Assembly: GCF_014645615.1 (NCBI RefSeq)
Contig: NZ_BMMB01000011.1
Coordinates: 55,626 to 119,625 of the forward strand
Direction of reading: 5' to 3'
Source of the DNA: Paenibacillus hunanensis
GTDB taxonomy: Bacteria; Bacillota; Bacilli; Paenibacillales; Paenibacillaceae
DNA length: 64,000 nucleotides
Shown: positions 24,119 through 33,303 of the stretch, piece after piece
Numbering within the stretch: position 1 is the stretch's first letter
Layout of the letters: the number at the start of each line of letters is the position of its first letter
Translations under genes and position numbers: made by a program
Notes under the pieces: generated by a model
The model's database searches: none
The model's input: the letters and a program-made list of their open reading frames with translations, nothing else
What the model was told of the DNA's origin: nothing

Positions 24119-25510
24119 TTATACTTCAGCATTCGCTTCCTTTTGCAGCAATTGCTTGCGAATATAGCCTTCCTTCTTCTCAAACTGGCGATAAAATAAC
24201 ATCGGAATAATGCCCAGTAAAAATACGATGGCAGGTAGCCAGATAAATACGAGTCGGATGCCATCAATCGATTGTGCACTTTGCACTGCATTCGGTACAT
24301 ATCCAAATGCCGCCATAAATTGCGTTGGAATGAACCCACCTAGACCGGAGCCTGCTTTGATACAAAATGCACTGCCAATTGCCGTTAGCATGCCACTTGC
24401 TCGTAAGCCAGATTTCCATTCGCCATAATCAACCGTATCAGACAGCATCGCAAATGGCATGGAGCAGGCAATACCAGAGCCGATACAGCCGATGCTCCAG
24501 CCGACGATCAATAGCGGCATATGCATACCTGCACTGAACAAAATGAACTGACCGATCGCTGCCAGTACAAATCCAAGAATCATCGTCAGCTGCTTGCTTG
24601 TATATTTGACAATCCAAGGAATCGACATCATACCGAGCACCTGTATAATCGAAATTCCGTTAATGAGCGGAACGAGATCCTTTTTTCCTAGATCATATTC
24701 AAAATAATAGACCAGTGTTGAGGTACGAATGGTGAGGGCGATCCAGAACAGCAAATTAGCTATGACGAGTAAGAGCCATGGCCAATTGCCTGCGATCGCT
24801 TTCATACTATGGCGAAGTGGAATGGTCTTAATCTTCTCGATATTAATCTCTTTGAGATCCGCAAATGCGATCAGGAACATCGTGATGGAAAGGATACCAA
24901 ACAAGCACAATGTCCAGAAAAAGCCCCGCTGATCATTACCCCCACCAAGCAGAGCGACGAGCGGCAGCGTGAATGTAACTGCCACGAAGTTACCAATATT
25001 CCCACCTACCATACGGAAGGAGTTCAACACAACTCGTTCATTCGTGTTACGACTCAGGTTAGGCAGAATTGAAGTGATCGGTGTGGAAATACCAGTGTAG
25101 GCGATTCCTGCCAGAATGTAGGTGACACTGGCGTATACAATTTTCCACGTTCCATCCAGATTCGGTGTAGTAAAGGTTAGTACCATAAATGCGGCAAACG
25201 GTACACATAGCCATAAAAAGTAAGGACGACTCTGCCCATATTTGGACTTGGTATGATCGACGATGATCCCCCACATCGGGGCATCCACTGCATCGATCAA
25301 TCTTGTCACGAGCAATAATGTACCTGCTGCAGCTACCGATAGCCCGAACACATCCGTATAAAAGTAGAGTAAGTAAGCACCGATGATGCTATATAACAGG
25401 TTGCCACCCGTATCTGTAAGCGCATAACTAATTCTGCGATGAAATGGCACCTTGTCTGTCTGTAAAGATGGGTGTTGCTGGGATGAAGAAGACGATGATG
25501 AATGCTCCAT
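24119..25510 (-). CDS. GPH-family glycoside:cation symporter
   Basis: A 463-residue transporter of the glycoside-pentoside-hexuronide family (MelB/XynP/YicJ type) with about 12 membrane segments. Family signatures include RRISYALTDTGGNLLYS near the N-terminus, the loop RLIDAVDAPMWGIIVDHT and GQSRPYFLW. A soluble Ser/Gln-rich leader precedes the first helix. The ATG at 25510 is eight bases after GGAGG. The adjacent GH127 enzyme suggests that it imports arabinose-containing oligosaccharides with Na+ or H+; the sugar is inferred from context. Confidence 0.88.
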   Translation of the reverse strand: MEHSSSSSSSQQHPSLQTDKVPFHRRISYALTDTGGNLLYSIIGAYLLYFYTDVFGLSVAAAGTLLLVTRLIDAVDAPMWGIIVDHTKSKYGQSRPYFLWLCVPFAAFMVLTFTTPNLDGTWKIVYASVTYILAGIAYTGISTPITSILPNLSRNTNERVVLNSFRMVGGNIGNFVAVTFTLPLVALLGGGNDQRGFFWTLCLFGILSITMFLIAFADLKEINIEKIKTIPLRHSMKAIAGNWPWLLLVIANLLFWIALTIRTSTLVYYFEYDLGKKDLVPLINGISIIQVLGMMSIPWIVKYTSKQLTMILGFVLAAIGQFILFSAGMHMPLLIVGWSIGCIGSGIACSMPFAMLSDTVDYGEWKSGLRASGMLTAIGSAFCIKAGSGLGGFIPTQFMAAFGYVPNAVQSAQSIDGIRLVFIWLPAIVFLLGIIPMLFYRQFEKKEGYIRKQLLQKEANAEV

Positions 25511-25598
25511 AGGTATAACCTCCAATCTATAAATAAGCAGTTAGCGAAAACGAATCCACCTGATCGGCAATAGGGGTGCACCGTGCCGTTACATTTAT

Positions 25599-25612
25599 CG
25601 TAAGCGCTTTCT
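25599..25612. promoter_or_regulatory. Candidate cre (CcpA) site upstream of the GPH gene
   Basis: CGTAAGCGCTTTCT fits the catabolite-response consensus TGWNANCGNTNWCA except at its outermost bases. It is about 90 bp upstream of the symporter start, where glucose repression would act. Confidence 0.55.
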
Positions 25613-25622
25613 GAAGTGGAAT

Positions 25623-25634
25623 AAACTTAAGTTT
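25623..25634. promoter_or_regulatory. Palindrome in the araC-GPH divergent region
   Basis: AAACTTAAGTTT is a perfect 12-bp palindrome, and a related half TTTAAGTG follows a dozen bases later. It is a plausible binding site for the adjacent AraC regulator, but AT-rich palindromes are common. Confidence 0.3.
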
Positions 25635-25816
25635 TCGTAGTTTAAGTGTATATTTCCGATCTTTACCAATTATTTTAATGACTTAAATTCATTTAAATTC
25701 GTGTTATAATACGTGTGAATAGCTTGTTTCGTTATGTATCTGCCAACTAAGGTGCACAAAAACGACTTTTCGTAGTGAAAACTGATATTACAGCAGAGAG
25801 TGACGGTGATTGACGG

Positions 25817-26764
25817 ATGAAGCCGGTAACGAGAATCAATATTGAGCGTCCGCTCGCGTATTACAAATGCGGTCAATTTGTAGGAAATCAGGGCTGGAAG
25901 CATAAGCCGATGAAGCTGGAAAAGGATTACGAGCTAATCATCGGACTCAAGGAGACGGTCTATCTACAGGTTGGCAACGAGCATTATGAGATCAAGCATG
26001 GCGATATTATGTTGATCGCTCCTGAAGTAAAGTACGTGGGCTACGCTCCCTCCAACGACGAGGTTAGCTTTTTCTGGCTACATTTTATTCCGCGTCAGGA
26101 CGTGCTTATCGATTCTAACGATACCTTTATGAGTCTGCTGCTTGCCAGTGCCGAGCTGCAACAGCGAAAAGAGCTAGGTGCCTACGTCTGCCTGCCACCC
26201 TTTTTCTCACTGCCTTATTTGGATAAACCCGTCATGCTGATGAAGCAAATTCTCGATATCTCCCATACGTCGTATTACAGCACCTATGCAGTCGATTATC
26301 TTGTAACCGAGCTGATGCTCGAATTGACCGATAAATATATACAGCAGCTACTCCAGCAGCAATGGCTGAATAAGGAGCATAACCAGAAGTTTATGCAGAT
26401 CGTGGAGTGGATTAGAGTGAATATTTATCATGATCTGACTGTGCAAAAGATTGCGGATACGTTTTGCTTTAACGCTGACCATTTGACCCGCTTATTTAAA
26501 AAGAATCTGGGCATGAGTACGATTCGTTATATTAACACGCTCAAATTAAGCCTCGTGAAAGAAAGATTATGTACGACCAATCAGTCGATCAAGGAGATTG
26601 CGTATGAGCTTCATTTTCGTGACGAGAAGTATTTGATGAAGCTATTTAAGAGCTATATTGGTATGACACCGACCCAGTTTCGAGACACATATACAAACAC
26701 GTATTTGAATAGTATGACTGTAGATCCAGATATTCCATTGCCTGAGCATTTGCAGGAGCCGTAA
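25817..26764 (+). CDS. AraC-family transcriptional regulator
   Basis: A 315-residue activator-type regulator. Residues ~10-95 form a cupin sugar-sensing domain (YEIKHGDIMLIAPEV). The C-terminal ~100 residues hold two helix-turn-helix motifs (TVQKIADTFCFNADHLTRLF and SIKEIAYELHFRDEKYLMKLF) and the terminal signature IGMTPTQFR. It is transcribed divergently from the GPH-GH127 operon, the classical arrangement for local control by the transported sugar. A TATAAT lies at 25705-25710. The ribosome-binding site is weak. Confidence 0.9.
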   Translation: MKPVTRINIERPLAYYKCGQFVGNQGWKHKPMKLEKDYELIIGLKETVYLQVGNEHYEIKHGDIMLIAPEVKYVGYAPSNDEVSFFWLHFIPRQDVLIDSNDTFMSLLLASAELQQRKELGAYVCLPPFFSLPYLDKPVMLMKQILDISHTSYYSTYAVDYLVTELMLELTDKYIQQLLQQQWLNKEHNQKFMQIVEWIRVNIYHDLTVQKIADTFCFNADHLTRLFKKNLGMSTIRYINTLKLSLVKERLCTTNQSIKEIAYELHFRDEKYLMKLFKSYIGMTPTQFRDTYTNTYLNSMTVDPDIPLPEHLQEP

Positions 26765-26944
26765 AGCGCATGTACTGTTAGGCTATGTAATACAATTGGG
26801 TGCTTTGCTGGTGTAGTTAGTTTCATTTTTAGTACAGTGTGGTTCTATAATATAGATCAGTTTGATTTTATAGTGTAGTTGATTGTAATTGAGTGTGGTT
26901 GGTTAGACTATGCGTAATATAGCTATTAGGCAAAATGGTAAGTA

Positions 26945-26997
26945 AATAGCCCGAAGCATCACGTTCTGTTGCTTGACGTGCACTTCGGGCTATTTTT
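26945..26997. terminator. Terminator downstream of the AraC regulator
   Basis: AATAGCCCGAAG pairs with CTTCGGGCTATT, with an inner CACGT / ACGTG dyad, followed by TTTTAT on the plus strand. It lies between the convergent AraC gene and the secreted hydrolase gene, and is the only clear structure in the ~375-bp gap. Confidence 0.85.
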
Positions 26998-27140
26998 ATA
27001 GGATTATCCTTAACAGACTGAAAATCAGGCGATTGTACAGCATAAAGCAATCTTAGGATCGTGTGTATAGATCATACTGCATGTATAATGCATGGTTAAA
27101 CTCGTCGATTTGATTCATTTTACAGCTCTACTTCGCTTGA

Positions 27141-29258
27141 TCAATAGACCTCAATATAATCCAGCTCCGCATAACCGTTCCCTTTGCCCAATACGATGGT
27201 ATTATCGCCCTGCTTCAGATTAACCGATACAGTCACGATCTGGCGGGTGCCAAAGTTCGGCACATTCGCTGTCCATCCTCCGGTTGTCGGATACGACACT
27301 GCATCTTGAGCTTGACCGTTAATGGTCAATGTGTGTGTGGATGTCGCATTTGTACCGTTAGCATAGCCAACATCCATTTTATACGTGCCTGCTGCTGGCG
27401 CATAAACGCTGAAGGTTACCGAGCTGTCGTTATTATCGATGTTACCGACAAATCGATCATTAGAGGCAAACGAGCTGTTCACAATACGTGCGCCTTGCAC
27501 TTTTGCATCTTCCGCTTCTACTCTTTGCTTGAAGCTTCCCAGCTGTTGTAGCTGGATATAGTCTAGCTCCGCATAACCCGATCCAGCTTTGGTCAGACGA
27601 ATCGTATTGCTACCCTCTTTTAAAGCAATCTGTTGTTGAATGGCAGCGCCATCTGCGGCATCAAGCCAGCCCCCTGTGGCTGGATAATTCAGCGTAGTTG
27701 CCTCTGCTCCATTGACACTCAGCGACTGCTGGGAGGTGCTTGAACCCCCGTTCGCATAGCCAACTGTCAGATTATAATTGCCAGCGGCTGGGGCATTCAC
27801 TGTAAACTCTACATAGCTATCTGGATGATCGATCCGACCCACATAACTGCTACTGGAAGCATGATTGCTACTTAATACACTGGCACCCTGTACGTTTGCT
27901 TTTTCGGCTTCATAGCGAGTGATATCGCTTTGTGCACCCGGTGTAATGGTGACATGATAGCCTGATGATGGCTTCATATCGGTAACTGGAATCGTAATTT
28001 GACCGTTTTGGATAGCTACATTGCCTGTAAATACGGTCGTTGGCTCACTCACTGGTGTATCTACTCCATACCATGGGGTACTTTCCAGCTTCACACTTGC
28101 TGTACCTGAGAAAGCGGATAACGCATTCAGACTCTTGATGACAATAGTATGATTCCCTGTGCCGCCGCCAAACACGACATCTACTTGTTGCTTACTATCA
28201 TTTACACTGGCAATACCGTCCAGATCAAGTGCTTGGGGATTAGGTGGCGTAGTCATAATCATTTGACCGGACATATCGCCATACCATTTATACAGCCACC
28301 AGGCACCATTTTTCTCACCATTTGCTGTAACCAGATTGCTCAAGCGTCCAGGTCGGAACCAAAACGCAATATTAGCGGTATCTACGCCAGAGCGCTCAAA
28401 TTGAGCAATATAACGCGTCATATTACCGGGTACAGCCTGTTCAGAGATCACACCGTATTCGTTAATGCTGATCAGTCTTGGACTGATACCGAGCTGTTTT
28501 TCCAATGCCCGATAAGCACTAATATGGCTAGAGATATATTGAGGTGCTGGCCCGTCCACATAATAGCCTTCTGGAGCACCCAGCTCATGCCATGAAATAA
28601 TATCTGGCAGCACATGATGATCACGTGCATACGTTAGAAAGTCCTTCAGCCAGCCCTCATTGTAGTGCGTAATGCTTGGACCAATGATTTTAGTTGTAGT
28701 ATCCTGCTGCTTGATGCGCAAATAGGTTTTTTCCCAGCCTTCATTAAAGGAGCCTGCCTTATTCGTATCCCATGTTCCGTCTGGCTCATTCCAAATTTCA
28801 TAACCATAAATATTATCTGCACCTGAGTCGAGGCGCGCCTTTACGATTTGATCTACTTTGCCGTACCAGTCATCCCAGCTCACCCATTTGTATGGAAAAT
28901 CAGGATAAATGTCGGGCATCCGAATGGTAACCTCTGCGCCATTACGTTTGGCGATAGGCGCTACCTTGAGCGCGTCACCAACTGGCTTCGTTTCCCCATT
29001 GGGAAGCTGTTGACCACCCGGTGCCATCTGGGTAAACATTTTTGGATGCGTCGGTGCGATCAGATCATTCGCTGGTCGTCCTTCCTCTGCCAATCCATAT
29101 AAAGAACCCGAAGCCACATGTGTGACAGGACGATATGCATTAGATACATCTACAGTAAACGGCGATGGAGACGCTGCTGAGACTGGTGCTGGAGCGAATA
29201 AAGCGGGTACCATCCCCAGCAATAAAGTTCCACTTAATAAGGCTGCTCTTTTTTTCAT
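27141..29258 (-). CDS. Secreted clan GH-A glycoside hydrolase with two CBM6/35-like modules
   Basis: A 705-residue exported enzyme. A signal peptide (residues ~1-28, KKR then a hydrophobic core, VSA cleavage) is followed by a TIM-barrel catalytic domain. The acid/base Glu158 is in IWNEPDG and the nucleophile Glu267 is in SINEYG. After a beta-sandwich linker (~345-440) come two related beta-jelly-roll carbohydrate-binding modules (446-571 and 576-705), each opening with EAE and ending in GYAELDYI. Clan GH-A is clear; the family (GH39-like is one option) and substrate are not. With the GH127 enzyme and symporter nearby, a plant arabinan or glycoprotein glycan is a fair guess. It is the exported member of the locus. 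Confidence 0.82.
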   Translation of the reverse strand: MKKRAALLSGTLLLGMVPALFAPAPVSAASPSPFTVDVSNAYRPVTHVASGSLYGLAEEGRPANDLIAPTHPKMFTQMAPGGQQLPNGETKPVGDALKVAPIAKRNGAEVTIRMPDIYPDFPYKWVSWDDWYGKVDQIVKARLDSGADNIYGYEIWNEPDGTWDTNKAGSFNEGWEKTYLRIKQQDTTTKIIGPSITHYNEGWLKDFLTYARDHHVLPDIISWHELGAPEGYYVDGPAPQYISSHISAYRALEKQLGISPRLISINEYGVISEQAVPGNMTRYIAQFERSGVDTANIAFWFRPGRLSNLVTANGEKNGAWWLYKWYGDMSGQMIMTTPPNPQALDLDGIASVNDSKQQVDVVFGGGTGNHTIVIKSLNALSAFSGTASVKLESTPWYGVDTPVSEPTTVFTGNVAIQNGQITIPVTDMKPSSGYHVTITPGAQSDITRYEAEKANVQGASVLSSNHASSSSYVGRIDHPDSYVEFTVNAPAAGNYNLTVGYANGGSSTSQQSLSVNGAEATTLNYPATGGWLDAADGAAIQQQIALKEGSNTIRLTKAGSGYAELDYIQLQQLGSFKQRVEAEDAKVQGARIVNSSFASNDRFVGNIDNNDSSVTFSVYAPAAGTYKMDVGYANGTNATSTHTLTINGQAQDAVSYPTTGGWTANVPNFGTRQIVTVSVNLKQGDNTIVLGKGNGYAELDYIEVY

Positions 29259-29321
29259 TTGTCATCACCTTTCAAGTTTGAGAATTGTTTGAGAATTTGT
29301 AGTAAGTAGGAAAGCAATTAA

Positions 29322-29354
29322 AGATAACGCTTTCAAAAGATGTTGGCCAACATC
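29322..29354. promoter_or_regulatory. Candidate cre site and 16-bp palindrome upstream of the secreted hydrolase
   Basis: AGATAACGCTTTCA (29322-29335) matches the cre consensus at all but the first base. Four bases on, GATGTTGGCCAACATC (29339-29354) is a perfect 16-bp palindrome typical of a repressor operator. Both lie 65-95 bp upstream of the hydrolase start. Confidence 0.5.
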
Positions 29355-29493
29355 CTCAAGGCTTCCAGCGTACGCGCTTGAATAACCTTGTACTCTTAGG
29401 TTATTGATTTTCCACAGGTGGGTAAACTCCAAAAATCGTAGGTTGGGTGCAGATTACCGACTTTGGGAATGCCTGTTTTGGCATATTGATCCT

Positions 29494-30249
29494 CTATACA
29501 CGTATATTGCGCTGTCCATTACTATTATTACCTATAGCAACGATTGTACCGTCAGATTTTATCCCAATCGTATGAATACAGCCTGCGGCAATCGCTTTAA
29601 TATCGTTCCAATTGTTTATATCGCATTGATGATATGTATTTGATCCCACAGCAATGGTTGTACCATCCGATTTCAGACCAACGGTATGATAACTTCCCGC
29701 TGCAATGGCTATAATCTCGCTCCATTCGCTCACATCGCATACTCCTTCACCTGTCCTACCTGTAGCTACGACGCTGCCATCGCTTCGGAGCCCAACGGTA
29801 TGAAGATATCCTGCTGAAATAGCTACAATCTCACTCCAACCGCTTACGTCACACTGATTATATTTATTGTTACCGATTGCGATAACGGTTCCATCGGATC
29901 GTAAACCAACCGTATGCCAATCTCCCGCTGATACTGCTACGATATCGATCCAATCGCTTACATTACATTCCGCTTCGCGGTTTCTCCCCACTGCCATCAC
30001 TGTACCATTAGATTTCACTCCTACAGTGCGACACCATCCTGCCGCAATAGCTGCCATATCGCGCCATCCACTTACATCGCATTGATTATGTTTATTCCAT
30101 CCTATCGCCATTACTGTACCATCGGATTTGAGAGCAGCCGTGTGAGCATTACCGGTATTTTTAGCCATATGTACATTACCTGCTGCAACCATCACATTAG
30201 GAATGGATTGTGTTTGGATTAGTGATTGCTGGAATTGCTTATTATTCAT
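29494..30249 (-). CDS. RCC1/BLIP-II-like beta-propeller repeat protein
   Basis: A 251-residue protein made of about six tandem ~38-residue repeats of the form HTVGLRSDGTVIAIGNNKYN followed by QCDVSGWSEIVAISAG. This is the RCC1-type blade repeat, also found in the beta-lactamase inhibitor BLIP-II. The first ~28 residues are not repeat-like. There is no signal peptide or membrane segment, so it should be cytoplasmic unless exported otherwise. AAGGAGGA stands six bases before the ATG. It sits between the secreted hydrolase and glnA on the same strand, but the glnA terminator separates it from glnA. Partner unknown. Confidence 0.8.
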   Translation of the reverse strand: MNNKQFQQSLIQTQSIPNVMVAAGNVHMAKNTGNAHTAALKSDGTVMAIGWNKHNQCDVSGWRDMAAIAAGWCRTVGVKSNGTVMAVGRNREAECNVSDWIDIVAVSAGDWHTVGLRSDGTVIAIGNNKYNQCDVSGWSEIVAISAGYLHTVGLRSDGSVVATGRTGEGVCDVSEWSEIIAIAAGSYHTVGLKSDGTTIAVGSNTYHQCDINNWNDIKAIAAGCIHTIGIKSDGTIVAIGNNSNGQRNIRV

Positions 30250-30284
30250 ATCGTTCCTCCTTAACTTTCATTGTCATTAAAAAG

Positions 30285-30318
30285 AAAAATCCCTTACGCC
30301 ATAAGGCATAAGGGATTA
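30285..30318 (-). terminator. Terminator of the glnRA operon
   Basis: On the minus strand ATCCCTTATGCC / GGCGTAAGGGAT with a short loop is followed by TTTTTC. It lies 10 bases past the glnA stop. Confidence 0.88.
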
Positions 30319-30328
30319 AATACAGATA

Positions 30329-31657
30329 TTAATACAGCGTCATGTACTGGTCGCGCTCCCATTGGTGTACCTGAGTACGGTACATATCCCATTCAATCTC
30401 TTTTAGCTCATAAAAGTGTGCGGTCGCATGCTCACCAAGTGCAGTGATCATAATATCGTCGCGCAGCAGCTCATGCAGAGCTTCTTTCAGATCGCCTGGA
30501 AGACTTGGGATACCTTCGTCGATACGCTCATCTTCAGTCATTATGTAGATGTTGCGGTCGATCGGTTTTGGCAGGTTCAATTGACGATCAATACCGTCCA
30601 GACCTGCTCTCAGCATAACAGCCAGTGCCAGGTAAGGGTTCGCTGTTGGGTCAGGGTTACGCAGCTCGATACGTGTGCTCAGTCCACGCGAAGCCGGAAT
30701 ACGTACCATCGGGCTACGATTACTTGCAGACCATGCTACATATACAGGTGCTTCATAGCCTGGAACCAGACGCTTGTAGGAGTTTACTGTAGGATTCGTT
30801 ACAGCTGCCATCGAACGTGCATGCTTCAGAATACCTGCCATATAATGACGTGCAATTTCGCTCAAGCCAATGTCATCGCTCTCATCATAGAACGCATTCG
30901 TGCCTTCTCTGAACAGCGATTGGTGACAGTGCATACCAGAACCGTTCATACCAAACAGCGGCTTCGGCATAAATGTGGCATGCAGACCATGCTGACGAGC
31001 AATCGTGCGTACCACGAGCTTGAACGTCTGGATCTGATCCGCTGCTTGCAGAGCGTTAGCATATTTAAAGTCGATCTCATGCTGGCCTGGTGCTACCTCA
31101 TGGTGAGACGCTTCGATCTCAAAGCCCATTTCTTCCAGCGTAATAACGATATCACGGCGGCAGTTCTCACCCAGATCGGTTGGAGCCAGGTCGAAGTATC
31201 CACCTTGATCGTTCAGTTCTTCAGTTGGGTTACCGTTAGCATCGGTACGGAACAGGAAAAATTCCGGTTCTGGTCCGACCATCATTTCAGTAAAGCCCAT
31301 TGCTTCAGCTTCTTTCAGGTTACGCTTCAAAATGCCGCGTGGATCGCCAGCAAATGGCGTACCATCCGGCATGTACACATCACAAATCAGACGTGCCACG
31401 CGAATGTCCGTTACCCATGGGAAAATAACCCATGTATCCAGATCCGGATACAGGTACATATCAGATTCCTCGATACGTACATAGCCTTCGATGGAGGAAC
31501 CATCGAACATCATTTTATTGTCCAGTGCTTTACCCAGCTGACTAACCGGGATTTCAACGTTTTTGATCGCACCGAGCAAATCGGTAAATTGCAGACGGAT
31601 AAAACGTACATTTTCCTCTTCCGCAATTCGCAGAATATCTTCCTTCGTATAACTCAC
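30329..31657 (-). CDS. glnA: type I glutamine synthetase
   Basis: ATP-dependent synthesis of glutamine from glutamate and ammonium; the Bacillales enzyme also signals nitrogen status to GlnR and TnrA. The 442-residue length fits the GSI-alpha type. Motifs include FDGSSIEGYVRIEESDM, the ATP loop FMPKPLFGMNGSGMHCH and NPTANPYLA-type segment NPDPTANPYLA. The start is a GTG preceded by GAGGAGAGGG. It is 24 bp downstream of glnR in the conserved glnRA operon. Confidence 0.97.
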   Translation of the reverse strand: MSYTKEDILRIAEEENVRFIRLQFTDLLGAIKNVEIPVSQLGKALDNKMMFDGSSIEGYVRIEESDMYLYPDLDTWVIFPWVTDIRVARLICDVYMPDGTPFAGDPRGILKRNLKEAEAMGFTEMMVGPEPEFFLFRTDANGNPTEELNDQGGYFDLAPTDLGENCRRDIVITLEEMGFEIEASHHEVAPGQHEIDFKYANALQAADQIQTFKLVVRTIARQHGLHATFMPKPLFGMNGSGMHCHQSLFREGTNAFYDESDDIGLSEIARHYMAGILKHARSMAAVTNPTVNSYKRLVPGYEAPVYVAWSASNRSPMVRIPASRGLSTRIELRNPDPTANPYLALAVMLRAGLDGIDRQLNLPKPIDRNIYIMTEDERIDEGIPSLPGDLKEALHELLRDDIMITALGEHATAHFYELKEIEWDMYRTQVHQWERDQYMTLY

Positions 31658-31681
31658 GCTACCCTCTCCTCTGTGGTCTGA

Positions 31682-32095
31682 TTATTTTTTGTTGAAGAAT
31701 CGGGATAACTCCCCTTGAATAAGAGACACCTGGCCTGGACGCTTGCCTGTAACCAGCTGCTGTTTAAGCATACGATGAAGTTGCGAATCTGACAATTCCC
31801 TACGACGCTCTTCCGTGTCTGGTGTAATCACAGTCGCTTCCTCAGATTCCTTCGAGACAGGGTTCATCACTTGCTTAATGCCAGCGATATTTACCCCTTT
31901 CTCGATAAGTGCCTTAATTTCCAATAAGCGCTCTACATCATTAAACGAAAACAAACGCTGATTGCCCGAAGTACGTGCCGGAACGATCAGATTGTGTTGC
32001 TCATAGTAACGAATCTGACGCGCAGACAGATCCGTAAGCTTCATCACGATTCCGATAGGGAATAGCGCCATATTTCTCCGAATTTCATCACCCAT
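31682..32095 (-). CDS. glnR: nitrogen-regulatory MerR-family repressor GlnR
   Basis: A 137-residue MerR-type repressor that shuts off glnRA when feedback-inhibited glutamine synthetase signals nitrogen excess. The winged-helix motif is KLTDLSARQIRYYEQHNLI, followed by GNQRLFSFNDVERL. The C-terminal tail (VTGKRPGQVSLIQGELSRFF) is the autoinhibitory/GS-responsive region typical of GlnR. A perfect GlnR box lies upstream of its promoter, supporting autoregulation. Confidence 0.95.
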   Translation of the reverse strand: MGDEIRRNMALFPIGIVMKLTDLSARQIRYYEQHNLIVPARTSGNQRLFSFNDVERLLEIKALIEKGVNIAGIKQVMNPVSKESEEATVITPDTEERRRELSDSQLHRMLKQQLVTGKRPGQVSLIQGELSRFFNKK

Positions 32096-32146
32096 GTATT
32101 CATCAACCTTCCAATTAGCATTTTAGCATTCGATTCTCTTGCTACT

Positions 32147-32175
32147 ATTGTACATATCCTGATATAAGGCGTCAA
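32147..32175 (-). promoter_or_regulatory. SigA promoter of glnRA
   Basis: TTGACG and TACAAT separated by 17 bp on the minus strand, with a predicted start near 32140, about 45 bases before the glnR ATG. Confidence 0.85.
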
Positions 32176-32180
32176 TAACA

Positions 32181-32197
32181 TGTTAACTTAACTCACA
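32181..32197. promoter_or_regulatory. GlnR/TnrA box
   Basis: TGTTAACTTAACTCACA is a perfect match to TGTNA-N7-TNACA. It lies five bases upstream of the glnRA -35 element. Confidence 0.9.
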
Positions 32198-33303
32198 ATA
32201 ATTTTATATTGCGTTAACATGTGCTTAACAATGCTGGGGCTGAATTTTCATTTTAATTCCGTAAGCTCTCTTTTTCGCAGATTTATTATAACATTAGATG
32301 CCCTGTAAATGCACGCCGGGACAGCGAATCTCTCTAATTATGTTACAACGCTTCTGAAAGATTGCAAGGTTTGTTATGAAGGTATCATCCATTGGGTAAT
32401 CCGTTTTCTTATACGTATCAAATGATGGATTTATAAATCCAATTTTGTTGCAATTGTGTCTAGCGATGTCACATCGCTTGCATTATTGTATTAAACGTAA
32501 CAGAGCTAGCATTGGTTTCGTCGTTACAGTTTACATGAATGCGTAACGAACACTCGCAATAAATGTTTATCTATGTGAGGATCGCATAAGTTGTCGGCGA
32601 GAGGGCAAATTACAGATTTCCTCTAACGGCTAACTTGGATCATTCATCTATCACCATGATAATAAACTGAACATGCTTGCTGAGTTGATCGTTTAGCTTG
32701 ATCCGCCTGTACTTGACATGTTCTGTTGGTGAGCAATAACAGCACCTAGAATAGGTACATCACGGCTTTTTAAAAGAATATATAGTAGAATATGACTCAC
32801 TTTTCACATGGTAAATGTATCCTGAAATTTACTTATAGACATAATCAATAAACTTATATCGAATACCTATAAGCGAGCTAGCATCCTACATGATTTACCC
32901 TTATTGACAGTTAGCCAGACATATAGCAAAACAATCGGATAGCGATTCTATAAGCAATGTCAAAGTATACATTTAACTTTAAATATAATTTTTGATTATT
33001 CGATTAAATTCCGTGATTACAGTATATACGGGAATCATTGCTACAGAAGCTGAGCGTGTCAGTAGCTATATTAGCGTATGCAGTCATATCAATATCCGGA
33101 AAACAATTCCTCTGTTATCCGGATATTGTACTTTATTGTATGGACTGCCTGATGGATTATGATTCGGATACTTGCTACTCTAATTCCGTATGCGCATGAC
33201 TAGATGTTCTGCATGAGCATAGCACGATTAGTTTGAAGATTTGTTTATAATCATCATCATTTAGCAGAAGAATGATTCTAGCAGTATGAATCCACCCTTT
33301 ATC
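32198..33303. other. 1.1-kb region with no recognised gene
   Basis: AT-rich DNA between glnR and the ynbB-like gene. No convincing coding frame, tRNA or riboswitch was found on either strand. The only structure noticed is an 11-bp inverted repeat, CAATATCCGGA / TCCGGATATTG (33090-33100 and 33118-33127), without a T-run. In many Bacillales these two genes are adjacent, so the length is noteworthy. Confidence 0.5.

Noticed and set aside
30416..31681. A 421-codon open frame antisense to glnA
   Set aside because: It lies wholly opposite glnA, has no ribosome-binding site and its protein is compositionally unlike real proteins; it reflects codon bias in glnA.
32198..32240. Second GlnR box in the glnR upstream region (GTTAACATGTGCTTAACA)
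   Set aside because: It does not fit TGTNA-N7-TNACA at the 5' half.
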